A stretch of 64,000 nucleotides of DNA from Thalassospira tepidiphila MCCC 1A03514 (GCF_001662875.1 NZ_JPVZ01000009.1:62001-126000), one strand, 5' to 3'. Shown: positions 8,060 to 17,281, numbered from the stretch's first letter. The notes: generated from the letters alone by a model not told the origin. Translations and numbers: made by a program.

Positions 8060-9292
8060 CTATACCCGGTCTTCGCGCGTGACGATCAGGGATGTCGCCT
8101 CAAGCGTTCTGTGCACCGGGCATTTATCAGCAATCTCGATCAGGCGTTGACGGGTTGCGTCATCCAGATCGCCGGTGAACCGGATGATGCGTTCGAACCG
8201 GTCGATCTTGCCGCCCTTTGCCGAATGCTGTTCGCCGCATTCCGCGCAATCATCGGCATGGACTTTTTGATGCAGGACTTCAGCACGGATGGAATCAATC
8301 GGGATGCCCTTGTGATCGGCATACATCCGGATCGTCATTACCGTGCAACTGCCAAGGGCGGTTGAGAGATAATCATAGGGCGACGGCCCACTATCAAGCC
8401 CGCCAACCTTTTCCGGTTCATCGGCCAGCAGGCGATGCTTGCCCGCCATGACCATCGACTGGAACTTGCCAAGGCCAGTTTCACGGACAATCACACCTTC
8501 ACCGATATCCGGTTTTGCCGATTTGCCTGCGGGGAGATATCGCTTTGCCCATGCGGCAATCACGGACGCGGCGTACTGCGCATCATCAGGATCACGCAGC
8601 AAATGGTCGGCTTGATCAAGCGAGACAAAGCTTTTGGGATGCTTGGCCGCATCAAAAATCCTGCCGGCATTTTCAATCCCGACAGTCTGATCAAGCGGCG
8701 CATGCAAGACCAGGAGCGCCTTTTTCATCTTTGCCACCTGTGTTGGCAGATCATATCCGCCAAGGTCATCGACAAACTGCTTGCGAATGACAAACGGCCG
8801 CCCGCCAAGGCAAACTTCGGCCTCGCCCTTTTCGCGGATTTCATCAAGATGATCGGCAAAGTTATGGGTCACGTGATGGACATCTGCCGGTGCGCCGATG
8901 GTTGCAACCGCCGTTGCCTCCTTGATGCGATCGGCCACCGCCAGAACCGCCGCCCCACCAAGTGAATGTCCGATCAGAAGCTTGGGGGCCTCGAACGCGA
9001 CACGCAGGAAATCGGCCGCACGTTCAAGATCATCAAGGTTGGATGTAAAGTTGGTCGAGGCAAAATCACCGCCCGATCCGCCCAGGCCGGTGAAGTCAAA
9101 CCGCAGGACTCCGATCCCCTCAATCGTCAGCGCCTCGGCAATTTTGCGGGCGGCAATCAGATCCTTGGTACAGGTAAAACAATGGGCAAACAGCGCATAG
9201 GCCTTGACCGGGCCAGTCGGCAGGTCCAGCCGTGCAGCCAGTTCGGCACCATGTGCCCCTTCAAATGTCACCTTGATCGGTTTTCCGGGCAT
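8060..9292 (-). CDS. Alpha/beta hydrolase-OsmC fusion protein
   Basis: 410 residues with two domains. Residues about 1-255 form an alpha/beta hydrolase with nucleophile elbow GHSLGG (Ser about 110). Residues about 270-410 form an OsmC-like peroxiredoxin domain with the cysteine in LGSCTVMTIRMYAD and the second in DKCPVHRTLE. This fusion is a known architecture of unclear role; the OsmC domain reduces organic hydroperoxides in relatives, and the hydrolase might release or process lipid peroxides. An extra Cys pair (CAECGE) sits inside the OsmC part. ATG at 9292 has AGGAG with 7 nt spacing; an ATG 6 nt upstream is too close to it. Confidence 0.9.
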   Translation of the reverse strand: MPGKPIKVTFEGAHGAELAARLDLPTGPVKAYALFAHCFTCTKDLIAARKIAEALTIEGIGVLRFDFTGLGGSGGDFASTNFTSNLDDLERAADFLRVAFEAPKLLIGHSLGGAAVLAVADRIKEATAVATIGAPADVHHVTHNFADHLDEIREKGEAEVCLGGRPFVIRKQFVDDLGGYDLPTQVAKMKKALLVLHAPLDQTVGIENAGRIFDAAKHPKSFVSLDQADHLLRDPDDAQYAASVIAAWAKRYLPAGKSAKPDIGEGVIVRETGLGKFQSMVMAGKHRLLADEPEKVGGLDSGPSPYDYLSTALGSCTVMTIRMYADHKGIPIDSIRAEVLHQKVHADDCAECGEQHSAKGGKIDRFERIIRFTGDLDDATRQRLIEIADKCPVHRTLEATSLIVTREDRV

Positions 9293-9392
9293 TCTCATTC
9301 TCCTGACCTTTGAGGGGTGAAATCATACTGCTATTTCAGATCGTCCCCGATAATATCCTTCTTGATGCCACCGTAACACGGACAGTTCAGTG

Positions 9393-9902
9393 ATGATCGT
9401 TCAAACCGAACGCACAATTTTGCGAGAAGCCACACATGACGACGCCCCGTTCATTCTTCAGCTGCTAAATGAGCCCGGATGGCTTCGGTTTATCGGCGAT
9501 CGCAACATTCATGACCTTCAGGCGGCGCGGGATTATATCGATCTGCGTTTTCGCGAAAACTATGACAAGCTTGGCTTTGGGATGTGCGTTGCACTGGAAA
9601 AACAAGGCCAAAGCCCGATTGGCCTGATCGGCTTTGTAAAGCGTGACACGCTTGATGCCCCTGATATCGGCTATGCCGTGACGGAGGCCCATCAGGGCAA
9701 GGGTTATGCCTATGAAGTCAGTTCGGCACTGATTAATCATGGCTGGCATCACTACGGGTTTGACAAGATTTATGGCTATTGCCTGCCTGACAATATCGCG
9801 TCCGTTCGGATGCTTGAAAAGCTTGGCCTGACTTATTTGCGCGATCAGGATGTCAATCATTCTGGCGAGATGTGCAGACTTTATATGGCAACCCGCCCCT
9901 AA
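9393..9902 (+). CDS. GNAT family N-acetyltransferase (RimJ/RimL type)
   Basis: 169 residues. The opening TERTILREATHDDAPFI and the acetyl-CoA loop EAHQGKGYAYE (about residues 98-108) are typical of RimJ/RimL-like GNAT enzymes. It probably acetylates an N-terminal or small-molecule amine; the substrate is unknown. A GTG sits directly before the ATG at 9393 and could serve as start instead. It is divergent from the OsmC fusion gene and is followed by its own terminator. Confidence 0.85.
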   Translation: MIVQTERTILREATHDDAPFILQLLNEPGWLRFIGDRNIHDLQAARDYIDLRFRENYDKLGFGMCVALEKQGQSPIGLIGFVKRDTLDAPDIGYAVTEAHQGKGYAYEVSSALINHGWHHYGFDKIYGYCLPDNIASVRMLEKLGLTYLRDQDVNHSGEMCRLYMATRP

Positions 9903-9928
9903 GACGCATCGCAAAGACCAAAACAAAA

Positions 9929-9957
9929 CCCCGCGATCTTATGATGCGGGGTTTTTG
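9929..9957 (+). terminator. Intrinsic terminator
   Basis: Stem CCCCGC / GCGGGG with an 11-nt loop followed by TTTTTGATT, placed between the convergent GNAT and thioesterase genes. An A-rich left flank (CAAAACAAAA) may allow use on both strands. Confidence 0.8.
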
Positions 9958-9958
9958 A

Positions 9959-10456
9959 TTATTTGCGGCGAATGCCGATCTTGCGACCAACCCCGGACGG
10001 GATGGGTAAATTGGCATGCGCGTCCTTGATCTTGTTTAGTGTTTCCATGATGTCATCGGGGAACGGGGCCGAACGCCGTTCCTTCATGTTGATATGCATG
10101 GTGATGATTTCATTGGTCGCGGCCAGCCAGCCTTCAGTGCCATGGCGCATTTCGTGATACATGTGAATGCGTTTCTGATCGCAATCCAGAACACGGGTAT
10201 GGATCACATACGGATCATCCTGATGAATTTCGCGATCATAGGTCACATGCATTTCAAGCCCGAAGGTCGATCCGCCGCGCCGTTCGGGATAGCTATATCC
10301 CATCCCCACCGCATCAAGAAACGCCATCGATCCCAGATCAAACGCGACCACGTAATAGCCAACATTCATATGGCCATTGAAATCAATCCATTCGGGTTTG
10401 ATATGCCCGCGAAAGGCTTCAAGCGGCTCAGACGCAAACAGATCGGTGCTGATCAT
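9959..10456 (-). CDS. Acyl-CoA thioesterase (hot-dog fold, 4-HBT family)
   Basis: 165 residues. The segment WIDFNGHMNVGYYVVAFD is the classic hot-dog thioesterase pattern, with the Asp and the N-H-M-N helix start. It resembles the thioesterases linked with carnitine/betaine catabolism. Its start overlaps the stop of the ornithine cyclodeaminase-like gene (ATGA at 10453-10456), so the two are translated together. It would hydrolyse a CoA thioester formed in the same pathway; the substrate is unknown. Confidence 0.85.
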   Translation of the reverse strand: MISTDLFASEPLEAFRGHIKPEWIDFNGHMNVGYYVVAFDLGSMAFLDAVGMGYSYPERRGGSTFGLEMHVTYDREIHQDDPYVIHTRVLDCDQKRIHMYHEMRHGTEGWLAATNEIITMHINMKERRSAPFPDDIMETLNKIKDAHANLPIPSGVGRKIGIRRK

Positions 10457-11394
10457 TTTTCGACGGCCTTTGCGACCGCGACGGCTGCGACGAAATCTTC
10501 AAGCGAATGACCAACCGATTTGAAGACCGTGCATTCGCTATCCGTCTCGCGCCCCTTGACCTGCCCGCGGGTCAGGCCGAACAGATCGCCGATGATGTCG
10601 GATTTGGTAATCGCCCCGCTGTCGATGGCCTGAACGACGTCGCCGCCTTCGGCACTGGCCCCCTCAAAACTATCGACATAAATGCGGCACTTTTGCATGA
10701 CCGCGTCATCGGTTTCACGCATGGTCGGCTTGAAAGCACCGACCAGATCGACGTGCGTTCCTTCGCGCAGCCAATCGCCATGCACCAGCGGCGCGGTCGA
10801 CAGGGTGGCGCATGAAATCAGATCGGCTGTCTTGCACGCCGTTTCGAGGTCATCCGTACCCTTGGCGTTAAAGCCGAGCTCGGCAATCTCGGTCGCGAGT
10901 TTTGCCGCCTTGTCAGGATTGCGGTTCCAGATGGTGACATTCTTGATCGGGCGAACCGACGCATTTGCCTTGATCAGTTGTGGGGCCATCGCCCCGGACC
11001 CGACCATGACCATGTCGCTGGTATCCTGGCGCGCCAGATAGTCGCATGCCAATGCGGATGCGGCGGCTGTGCGGCGCGTGGTCAGTTTTGTGCCATCAAT
11101 AACCGCGGACGGCTGACCTGTGACGGCATCGAGCAAAACATAGGTGCCCGAAACCGCCGGAAGATTGCGCGCCGAATTGCCCGGCACGACGGCGGCGATT
11201 TTCACACCCGCTGCACCATCCTTTTGCCAGGCCGGCATGATCAGGAAGGTTGCGTCATCCTCGTTGCTGCGTTCCATATTGAAATGACTGCGCAGCGGGG
11301 CTTCGCAGCCTTGTTCGAACCCGTCGCGAAGGGCTTCGACCAGATCACGGGGCGAGACGAATTTTTCGATATCTTCGGCAGTAATGAAACGCAT
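10453..11394 (-). CDS. Ornithine cyclodeaminase/mu-crystallin family protein
   Basis: 313 residues, NAD(P)-binding. The pattern MVGSGAMAPQLIKA is the Rossmann glycine motif (GSGAMA near residue 129), and KLTTRRTAAASALA is the signature segment of the family. Members act as ornithine cyclodeaminase, ketimine reductase or alanine dehydrogenase. The ATG at 11394 is preceded by AGGAAGG with 3-4 nt to the codon. The longer upstream frame (to 11472) has no matching sequence. It is the first gene of a two-gene unit with the thioesterase, and the formamidase-like hydrolase gene lies 127 nt upstream on the same strand. Substrate not determined. Confidence 0.88.
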   Translation of the reverse strand: MRFITAEDIEKFVSPRDLVEALRDGFEQGCEAPLRSHFNMERSNEDDATFLIMPAWQKDGAAGVKIAAVVPGNSARNLPAVSGTYVLLDAVTGQPSAVIDGTKLTTRRTAAASALACDYLARQDTSDMVMVGSGAMAPQLIKANASVRPIKNVTIWNRNPDKAAKLATEIAELGFNAKGTDDLETACKTADLISCATLSTAPLVHGDWLREGTHVDLVGAFKPTMRETDDAVMQKCRIYVDSFEGASAEGGDVVQAIDSGAITKSDIIGDLFGLTRGQVKGRETDSECTVFKSVGHSLEDFVAAVAVAKAVEK

Positions 11395-11521
11395 GGGCCT
11401 TCCTGTATAAGCATTTTTGTTTTCAGTGCGGTAGCGGTCATATTTTATACCACGTCGCAGCCCGCACGTCACAGGAAGACCGGCAGTTTTTTATGCTGTT
11501 TTGAAGGAAAATCAGCGCGAT

Positions 11522-12373
11522 TTACGGCAACAAAAACCGTTTGAGCGTGCCAAACAGGGATCCGGTGCCAAGGAACACTTCTTCAAGCACGGTAAAGTGG
11601 TTGGCACCCCATGCCTTATAGACCGAAACTTTAAGCCCTGCACTGCCACAATAAGCACCATAGGCATCGCTTTGGCGGACAAACTCAGGGCTTTCATTAC
11701 CGCCAACCACCACCATCAGACGCGCATCAAGCGGCACGCCGTCCAACATCGGTGAATTGTCGGCAGCTGACGCTTCGTCAAGGCGGACATCATCATTGAT
11801 CGTCGTGTGCCGGATCGGTTCAAGATCAAAAACACCGGAAATCGGCACAATGGCCTCAAACGGCATCGCATCGCCAAGCGTTTCGGTCCAGTCATGGGTG
11901 GCCAGACGGGCGACGATCTGACCACCGGCGGAATGGCCCGAAATCGAAATCCGGTCACGGTCGCCGTTAAATTCTTCGATATGCTGATAGATATAGGCAA
12001 TCGCGCGCACGGCTTCTTCGGTGATGTCGGCCACGGTTACATCCGGGCACAGATCATAATTCGGGCAGATGACCGTAAACCCGGCGGCGACCAGATCACG
12101 CGCGACAAAGGCGTAATCCTTTTTGTCCTGACTGCGCCAATAACCACCATGGAAAAACACATGCACCGGTGCGCCCGGATCGGATGCCATGAAGATATCC
12201 ATGGTTTCCTTGGGCCCATCGCCATAGCGCACATCAATCTTGCCGCCAAGCTGGACACGGGTTTCATCGGACAGTTTCACGAACCGTTCAAAATGGGTCA
12301 TGAAGTCCGGCACGGTTTCGCGCGGATTATATTGCCATTCAAGCTCTGCTGCTGTGAAACCGCCCCAAGCCAT
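11522..12373 (-). CDS. Alpha/beta hydrolase, kynurenine formamidase-like
   Basis: 283 residues. The oxyanion-hole motif HGGYWRSQDK (about residues 73-82) and the nucleophile elbow GHSAGG (about 143-148) match the esterase/lipase family that includes AFMID-type arylformamidases. The late GANHFTVLEE supplies the catalytic His. It is likely cytoplasmic and hydrolyses an ester or N-formyl amide. No other kynurenine pathway gene is in the window, so the aromatic substrate is only a family hint. It lies downstream of the M81 peptidase gene, but a terminator-like hairpin separates them. Confidence 0.82.
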   Translation of the reverse strand: MAWGGFTAAELEWQYNPRETVPDFMTHFERFVKLSDETRVQLGGKIDVRYGDGPKETMDIFMASDPGAPVHVFFHGGYWRSQDKKDYAFVARDLVAAGFTVICPNYDLCPDVTVADITEEAVRAIAYIYQHIEEFNGDRDRISISGHSAGGQIVARLATHDWTETLGDAMPFEAIVPISGVFDLEPIRHTTINDDVRLDEASAADNSPMLDGVPLDARLMVVVGGNESPEFVRQSDAYGAYCGSAGLKVSVYKAWGANHFTVLEEVFLGTGSLFGTLKRFLLP

Positions 12374-12507
12374 CGGAACCTCATTATTATCGGTGAAAAC
12401 GATCTCGCCCGGTTCAATCTTTCTTTAATTTCGGATTGTTTGCAAACACTTCGCAAAATAGATGGTGCTTTTAACCGAACTCACCAACGCGTACTGATCG
12501 CTCCCGC

Positions 12508-12548
12508 ATAAAAAAGAGCCATGACCGGGTGTTAAACCCAATCATGGC
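12508..12548 (-). terminator. Intrinsic terminator for the M81/TRAP operon
   Basis: On the minus strand a stem GCCATGA / TCATGGC with an inner GGGT / ACCC pairing is followed by a run of Ts (A-run 12510-12515 on the plus strand). It lies about 90 nt after the M81 peptidase stop. Confidence 0.72.
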
Positions 12549-12639
12549 CCCAATCCTTGGCCAGTCCCTTGCAGGGAGACTTTTAACGGCTCGAATGTGT
12601 GGCTTTTGAACCGCTTGCGACTGGCACAAGGTAAACTTT

Positions 12640-14109
12640 CTAACCGGCCTTTTTTTCAAACGGATCTTCGACAATCGGCCACAGGGCGCGCGTCAAATGG
12701 CGATATCCGTTCGTTTTCGGATCGGACGGATATGGTCCGTGCACATCGACATAAATGATCTCGCCCGCGATCTTGGCAAACGAGTCATAAAAATGGTTCG
12801 TCGATTTGATGAACAGGTATTTCTTCGAAACCGGATCAATACCCATGTTGGAAAACAGGCTGGGATCAAAGCTTTGCGACCGGTTGGTATTGAGGATCAC
12901 CTCCCCCCCGTCGGGCAGGATGATCACGGCGCAATCGCCAAGCGGAACGATGCTTTCGCCAAAATACTGCCAGGCATCGCGTTTCAAGGTTTTGACCCGG
13001 ACCTCGGCATCAATCGGCGCACCGGCATGGGCACCGGTTTTCCCGCCAAAACGCAGCGGTAAAACAGCCCCCTCGCCCGCGGAAAAACAGGTCCGCACCG
13101 CCATCGGATCCCACAGGGTGCCAAAGGCATAATCGTTAAGCCCGCGCTCGATCACGGCACGCAGCAAAATGGTGCTATCGCCCGGAACACCACCGCCCGG
13201 ATTGTCCCAGACATCGGTCAGGACAATCGGTTTGGCATCGGATGCCAGCGCCTGATCAAGGGCATCTTCGGGTTTGGCAAAGTCAGGCCGGGTGGCCCCA
13301 CGGAAACCAAACAACTCAACCCCCAGGTTTCGTGCTATCTGCTTGGCTTCCGCAGGGTTATCGTTGGTGGTGACAATCACCTTGGCCCCAAGATCGGGCA
13401 CGTCACCGGCCATAAATCCGTGAATGAAGGATACCGACAAGATATTGCCTGTTCCTTCCATTGCCTTTGCCCGGTCAATGAATGACCGCATCGGTTCGCG
13501 CGAGGTCGGCAGGACCTCGATCATATGGCAGTCAAAAACTTCCTTGGTCGGTTTGATTTCGCCGCGCAATGTGCGCAATACAAGATCAACCACAGCCCGC
13601 CCGGTTTCGACAAAATCGGTATGCGGGAATTCCTTGAACGCGACAATAATGTCAGCGTTATCAATGCGTTTTGCGGTCAAATGACTGTGCGGATCGAAGC
13701 TTGTGCCGATCACGACATCAGGACCCACCAGTGCACGAATGCGCGCAATCAGATCACCTTCGCAATCAAGATAATCCTGGGCCACCATTGCGCCATGAAG
13801 ACCAAGGATCACACCATCGACCGGCATGGCCGCACGCAACTGGCCAAGCACCTCGTCGCGCAACTGTTCATAGGTTTGACGGTTAACCAACCCGCCCGGT
13901 TCGGCCCAGGTGGCGGTGCCTTCGATCAGATCCCAGCCTTCCTTGGCGGCACGCAGGCGGCCTTCGGTAAAGACGGCACTGCATAGTGTCGGGGTGACCG
14001 GATGCTGGCCCGGCGGGGCATAAAAGCTTTCCTGAAAATCGGAAAAATCAGTGCGCAAAGGTGAAAATGTATTGGTCTCGGTTGCAATCGAGGCGCAAAA
14101 AATCCGCAT
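12640..14109 (-). CDS. M81 family metallopeptidase (MlrC-like)
   Basis: 489 residues with the MlrC layout: N-terminal DUF1485-type domain (MRIFCASIATETNTFSPL, a diagnostic opening with His replaced by Thr in ETNTF), a GLHGAMV motif near residue 103, a TSFDPHSHLT metal-ligand segment near 145, and a C-terminal half with VWDNPGGGVPGDST. MlrC degrades linear microcystin fragments in sphingomonads; most homologues sit beside transporters and have unknown peptide-like or amide substrates. The gene ends the TRAP operon, 87 nt after dctP with a strong stem-loop between. Uptake of the substrate by the TRAP system is an inference. Confidence 0.88.
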   Translation of the reverse strand: MRIFCASIATETNTFSPLRTDFSDFQESFYAPPGQHPVTPTLCSAVFTEGRLRAAKEGWDLIEGTATWAEPGGLVNRQTYEQLRDEVLGQLRAAMPVDGVILGLHGAMVAQDYLDCEGDLIARIRALVGPDVVIGTSFDPHSHLTAKRIDNADIIVAFKEFPHTDFVETGRAVVDLVLRTLRGEIKPTKEVFDCHMIEVLPTSREPMRSFIDRAKAMEGTGNILSVSFIHGFMAGDVPDLGAKVIVTTNDNPAEAKQIARNLGVELFGFRGATRPDFAKPEDALDQALASDAKPIVLTDVWDNPGGGVPGDSTILLRAVIERGLNDYAFGTLWDPMAVRTCFSAGEGAVLPLRFGGKTGAHAGAPIDAEVRVKTLKRDAWQYFGESIVPLGDCAVIILPDGGEVILNTNRSQSFDPSLFSNMGIDPVSKKYLFIKSTNHFYDSFAKIAGEIIYVDVHGPYPSDPKTNGYRHLTRALWPIVEDPFEKKAG

Positions 14110-14154
14110 GGCCCGTGCCTTTGTTATTGGTCTTTTGATATCAGCTAAAGAATT

Positions 14155-14183
14155 CCGAAGGGGCGAGAACCCCGCCCCTTCGG
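14155..14183 (-). other. Intercistronic stem-loop between dctP and the M81 gene
   Basis: Perfect 11-bp inverted repeat CCGAAGGGGCG / CGCCCCTTCGG with a 7-nt loop, directly after dctP on the transcribed strand. Only short T stretches follow, so it may act as a partial terminator or as a 3'-end stabiliser for the dctP message. Confidence 0.65.
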
Positions 14184-14196
14184 TAATTGGAATGGC

Positions 14197-15252
14197 TTAT
14201 TCCATGTAGCGGTTGGCGTTGGCCTTCTCGACTTCTTCCTTGAACAGGTTCAGAAGTTTGACACCTTCATCGCCAAGGCTTTCCTGAACGTGTTTGACCA
14301 CGACCGGCTGGGTTGCCTCTTTGAACTTTTCACGGTCTTCAGCCGACAGCGCGGTGATTTCCATTTTGTCCTTAAGACCGGCAAGACCACGATCAGATGC
14401 CTCGATCACGCGTGACACACCACGGCTTGCAACAACGCAAGACTGTGCAGCGTAACGAATGATTTTCTGCTGATCGGCGGTCAGGTCATCCCAGAATGCC
14501 TTCGACAGCATCATGGTATAAGGCGAGAACAGGTGGTTGGTCAGGGTCAGGTAGCCCTGAACTTCGTTGAACTTGGCAAAGGTCACGGTCGGAACCGGGT
14601 TCATCTGGCCATCGATCACACCGGTCTGAAGACCGGCATAAACTTCGCCCCAGGCCATCGGATATGCTTCGGCGCCAAGGGCCTGCATGATTTTCTGATG
14701 GGACGGCAGCGACATGGTACGAATGCGGATACCCTTGAAATCTTCAAGCGTTGCAATCGAGTGCTGCGAGTTGGTCACAGCAAAGAACCCGCCGGTATCC
14801 GGGAAGCCAAGAACCTTCACATCACCCAGTTCGCCTTCGATGTCGCTTGCAAGCGTCTCGCCAAACGGACCATCAAACACATCATAGGTCGATGCGTTGC
14901 TATCAAACGCAAAGGCAAGGTTCAGAACGTCGATGCGCGGATAGTAAGACGCCAGCGCACCGGTCGAGGTCAGCGTGCCCTGGATCAGGCCATCACGGAC
15001 CATCTGAACATGTTCGGCAGCCGAACCAAGCTGGTTTGACGGATAAACTTCGACTTCGATTTCACCGTTGGTGTCGGCTTCGACGATGTTGGCGAAAACA
15101 GCCGTGCAGGCATGTGCCGGGTTTTCAAACGGGTCGGTCTTGTTGTCGTGCGCGAATTTAAGAACCTTCGGCTCGGCGAATGCCATCGAGGTGCTGCCCA
15201 TCAGCATCGCGGTTGCAAGGGCGGCTGCGCCCAAACGCTTTACAGTTTTCAT
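14197..15252 (-). CDS. dctP: TRAP transporter solute-binding protein DctP
   Basis: 351 residues with a Sec signal peptide ending near ...SMAFA. The family motif FKGIRIRTMSLPSHQ contains the Arg that pairs with substrate carboxylates in DctP proteins, and GVIDGQMNPVPTV is the usual second-lobe motif. It binds an organic acid in the periplasm for the DctQM permease. RBS AAGGAGAGG precedes the ATG. The gene order is dctQ-dctM-dctP, followed by the M81 peptidase, so an acidic peptide or amide is a possible ligand. It is bracketed by stem-loops at 15307 and 14155. Confidence 0.92.
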   Translation of the reverse strand: MKTVKRLGAAALATAMLMGSTSMAFAEPKVLKFAHDNKTDPFENPAHACTAVFANIVEADTNGEIEVEVYPSNQLGSAAEHVQMVRDGLIQGTLTSTGALASYYPRIDVLNLAFAFDSNASTYDVFDGPFGETLASDIEGELGDVKVLGFPDTGGFFAVTNSQHSIATLEDFKGIRIRTMSLPSHQKIMQALGAEAYPMAWGEVYAGLQTGVIDGQMNPVPTVTFAKFNEVQGYLTLTNHLFSPYTMMLSKAFWDDLTADQQKIIRYAAQSCVVASRGVSRVIEASDRGLAGLKDKMEITALSAEDREKFKEATQPVVVKHVQESLGDEGVKLLNLFKEEVEKANANRYME

Positions 15253-15306
15253 TTCTACCTCTCCTTGATTTAACGACTTTATGTGTCCGGCGTTATTGTG
15301 GTGTGC

Positions 15307-15331
15307 GCCCCGGCCCGGACCTGACCGGGGC
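15307..15331 (-). other. Stem-loop between dctM and dctP
   Basis: Inverted repeat GCCCCGG / CCGGGGC with an 11-nt G/C-rich loop in the 97-nt gap between dctM and dctP. No T-run follows on the minus strand. With the hairpin at 14155 it brackets the dctP message, which could protect that segment from decay. Confidence 0.45.
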
Positions 15332-15349
15332 TATATTCATCCCGATGAC

Positions 15350-16630
15350 CTAGCGGAAGCCCAGCAATCGCGGTATCACGAGGGCAAGGTCCGACCAGAA
15401 GGCAAACAGGAACAGCACGCCCAACTCGGCCAGAAGGAATGGCCAAAGTTGTGCGGCAATCTTTTCAAGCTTTTCACCAGTGACGGATGACAGGACAAAC
15501 AGACAGGCCCCGACAGGCGGCGTCATCAGCGAGATGTTAAGCGCCAGGATAAAGATGATCCCGGCATGGATCGGGTCCATGCCGATCTGAACGGTCAGCG
15601 GCACCAGAACCGGGGCCAAAATGATCAGGATGGCGTTGATATCCATCACCATGCCGATCATCAAAAGCAGACCGACAATCATGAAAATCACGATGTAGGG
15701 ATTTTCTGAAACGCCCAGAACCATGCTGGCGACTTCTTGCGGGATGCGGTTGAAGCTCAGCCACCAGCCAAGGATCGACGCAAAGGCAATGATGACAAAG
15801 ATCACCCCGGTCACACGTGCTGTGCGTACCAGCATCCTGAAGAAATCGGCAAAACTAAGCGCGCGGTAAACAAACACACCAATGAACAGGGCATAGGCCA
15901 CGGCAACCGATGCGGCCTCGGTCGGGGTGACGATCCCGCCAAGGATACCGCCCAGAATGATCAATGGCATGATCAGTGCGGTGATCGATGATTTGAAAAT
16001 CTTCCAGACTTCCAAAAGCGACGCACGGCGTTCATTTTTCGGCAGGTTCTTGGACCGTGCGGTCACGGCAATCACCGTCATGCAGATCAGACAGATCATA
16101 AGTCCGGGCAGGATACCCGCGGCAAACAGACCACCGATCGAAACGCCCATCAGCGATCCATAAACAACCATCAAACCCGATGGCGGAATGGTCGGCCCGA
16201 TGATCGATCCGGCGGCAGTCACCGCGCAGGCATAGTCACGGCGATATCCGCGCTCGACCATGGCAGGTACCAGCGTCTTGCCAAAGGCTGCGGCATCGGC
16301 GGTTGCGGCCCCGGTAAGACCGGCAAAGAACACTGATGCCAACATATTGGTATGGGCCAGCCCGCCGCGCATGTGCCCGACGAGTGCCTGGGCGAATTTC
16401 ACCAACCGGCTGGTAATGCCGATATGGTTCATGATTTCGCCAGCCAGAATAAAGAACGGCATGGCAAGGAACGGGAAGACATTCAGCCCGTTAAAGACCT
16501 TGCTTGGACCCTGGGACAAAAACATCCCCCCGCCCATGTCAAACAGGCCAACAACGCCTGCCACACCCAGGGCAAAGCCAATCGGCATGCCCAGAACCAT
16601 CAGAACGACAAAGATAATGGCGACGATCAT
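15350..16630 (-). CDS. dctM: TRAP transporter large permease DctM
   Basis: 426-residue integral membrane protein with about 12 hydrophobic segments. It opens with the DctM start pattern VLMVLGMPIGFALG, and contains GITSRLVKFAQALVGHMRGGLAHTN and TAAGSIIGPTIPPS, which match conserved loops of the family. It forms the transport channel in the cytoplasmic membrane and uses the sodium or proton gradient. Its start overlaps the dctQ stop by 4 nt. Confidence 0.93.
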   Translation of the reverse strand: MIVAIIFVVLMVLGMPIGFALGVAGVVGLFDMGGGMFLSQGPSKVFNGLNVFPFLAMPFFILAGEIMNHIGITSRLVKFAQALVGHMRGGLAHTNMLASVFFAGLTGAATADAAAFGKTLVPAMVERGYRRDYACAVTAAGSIIGPTIPPSGLMVVYGSLMGVSIGGLFAAGILPGLMICLICMTVIAVTARSKNLPKNERRASLLEVWKIFKSSITALIMPLIILGGILGGIVTPTEAASVAVAYALFIGVFVYRALSFADFFRMLVRTARVTGVIFVIIAFASILGWWLSFNRIPQEVASMVLGVSENPYIVIFMIVGLLLMIGMVMDINAILIILAPVLVPLTVQIGMDPIHAGIIFILALNISLMTPPVGACLFVLSSVTGEKLEKIAAQLWPFLLAELGVLFLFAFWSDLALVIPRLLGFR

Positions 16631-17148
16631 TCTGCGCCCTCCGCAAGATCAACCGGGACAAAACGGCCCTGATCACGCAAGGCAACGAGGAGGAGCTGAA
16701 TGGCGGCAAGCAATGCCGAAACCGGCACAGCGGCATAAGGCAGTGCCAGTGACATGCCGAAAATCATCGCCTGACGGCGCATACCGCCCTGGGCAAAATC
16801 AAATCCATAAATCGCAAGGTAAAGGAAGGCTGCGAGCGCAATCAGGTCCACCAGAAACAGGATTGTGCGCTGGATCGGCATCGGCAGGCTTAAAACAAAC
16901 ATGCCAATCCCGATATGTTCGCGCCGCGCAATCCCGGCCGAGATCGCCAGAAGTGCCGCCCAGATCATCAGATAGCGCGCCAGTTCTTCCGGCCATGGCA
17001 GTTGCCAATGGAATAAGTATCGGTCAACGACACCCAGCCAGACGTCCAGAACAAGAACAAGCATCAGAACCGCTATGATGCGTTCAACAACCCAATTCAG
17101 GCACCGGCTTGCGGTTGCAGCTGTGGTTTCAATACGGCGTAAAGCCAT
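16627..17148 (-). CDS. dctQ: TRAP transporter small permease DctQ
   Basis: About 173 residues with four predicted membrane segments. The segment WPEELARYLMIWAALL is the DctQ family signature. It pairs with DctM in the membrane. Start choice is uncertain: an ATG at 17148 has GGAGA about 11 nt upstream, and an in-frame GTG at 17166 would add six residues. It is the first gene of the operon and its promoter region holds palindromes that match sites near the divergent RpiR gene. Confidence 0.88.
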   Translation of the reverse strand: MALRRIETTAATASRCLNWVVERIIAVLMLVLVLDVWLGVVDRYLFHWQLPWPEELARYLMIWAALLAISAGIARREHIGIGMFVLSLPMPIQRTILFLVDLIALAAFLYLAIYGFDFAQGGMRRQAMIFGMSLALPYAAVPVSALLAAIQLLLVALRDQGRFVPVDLAEGAE

Positions 17149-17179
17149 CTCCGCCAAACTCTCCACTGATCAAATGTTA

Positions 17180-17194
17180 TGTAATTTTTCTACA
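17180..17194. promoter_or_regulatory. RpiR/HexR-like operator 1
   Basis: TGTAATTTTTCTACA, an inverted repeat whose arms extend to TATGTA / TACATA at 17178-17196. It lies about 30 bp upstream of the dctQ start. The general form TGTAR-N5-YTACA is that known for HexR-type RpiR regulators. Confidence 0.6.
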
Positions 17195-17209
17195 TACTGA
17201 GGTCCATTT

Positions 17210-17224
17210 TGTAGTTTGTCTACA
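17210..17224. promoter_or_regulatory. RpiR/HexR-like operator 2
   Basis: TGTAGTTTGTCTACA, with perfect 5-bp arms TGTAG / CTACA, centred 30 bp (about three helical turns) from operator 1. Such spacing would allow two regulator dimers on the same DNA face. Confidence 0.6.
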
Positions 17225-17281
17225 TTATTTATCTCCGAAGTTTCATATTTTTGCTCTTAAACTGACCTTTAAACTGCTATA

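Noticed and set aside
9318..9338. TGAAAT-N9-ATTTCA repeat between the hydrolase-OsmC and GNAT genes as an operator
   Set aside because: Short arms and A/T-rich composition make a chance occurrence likely; no regulator gene is adjacent.
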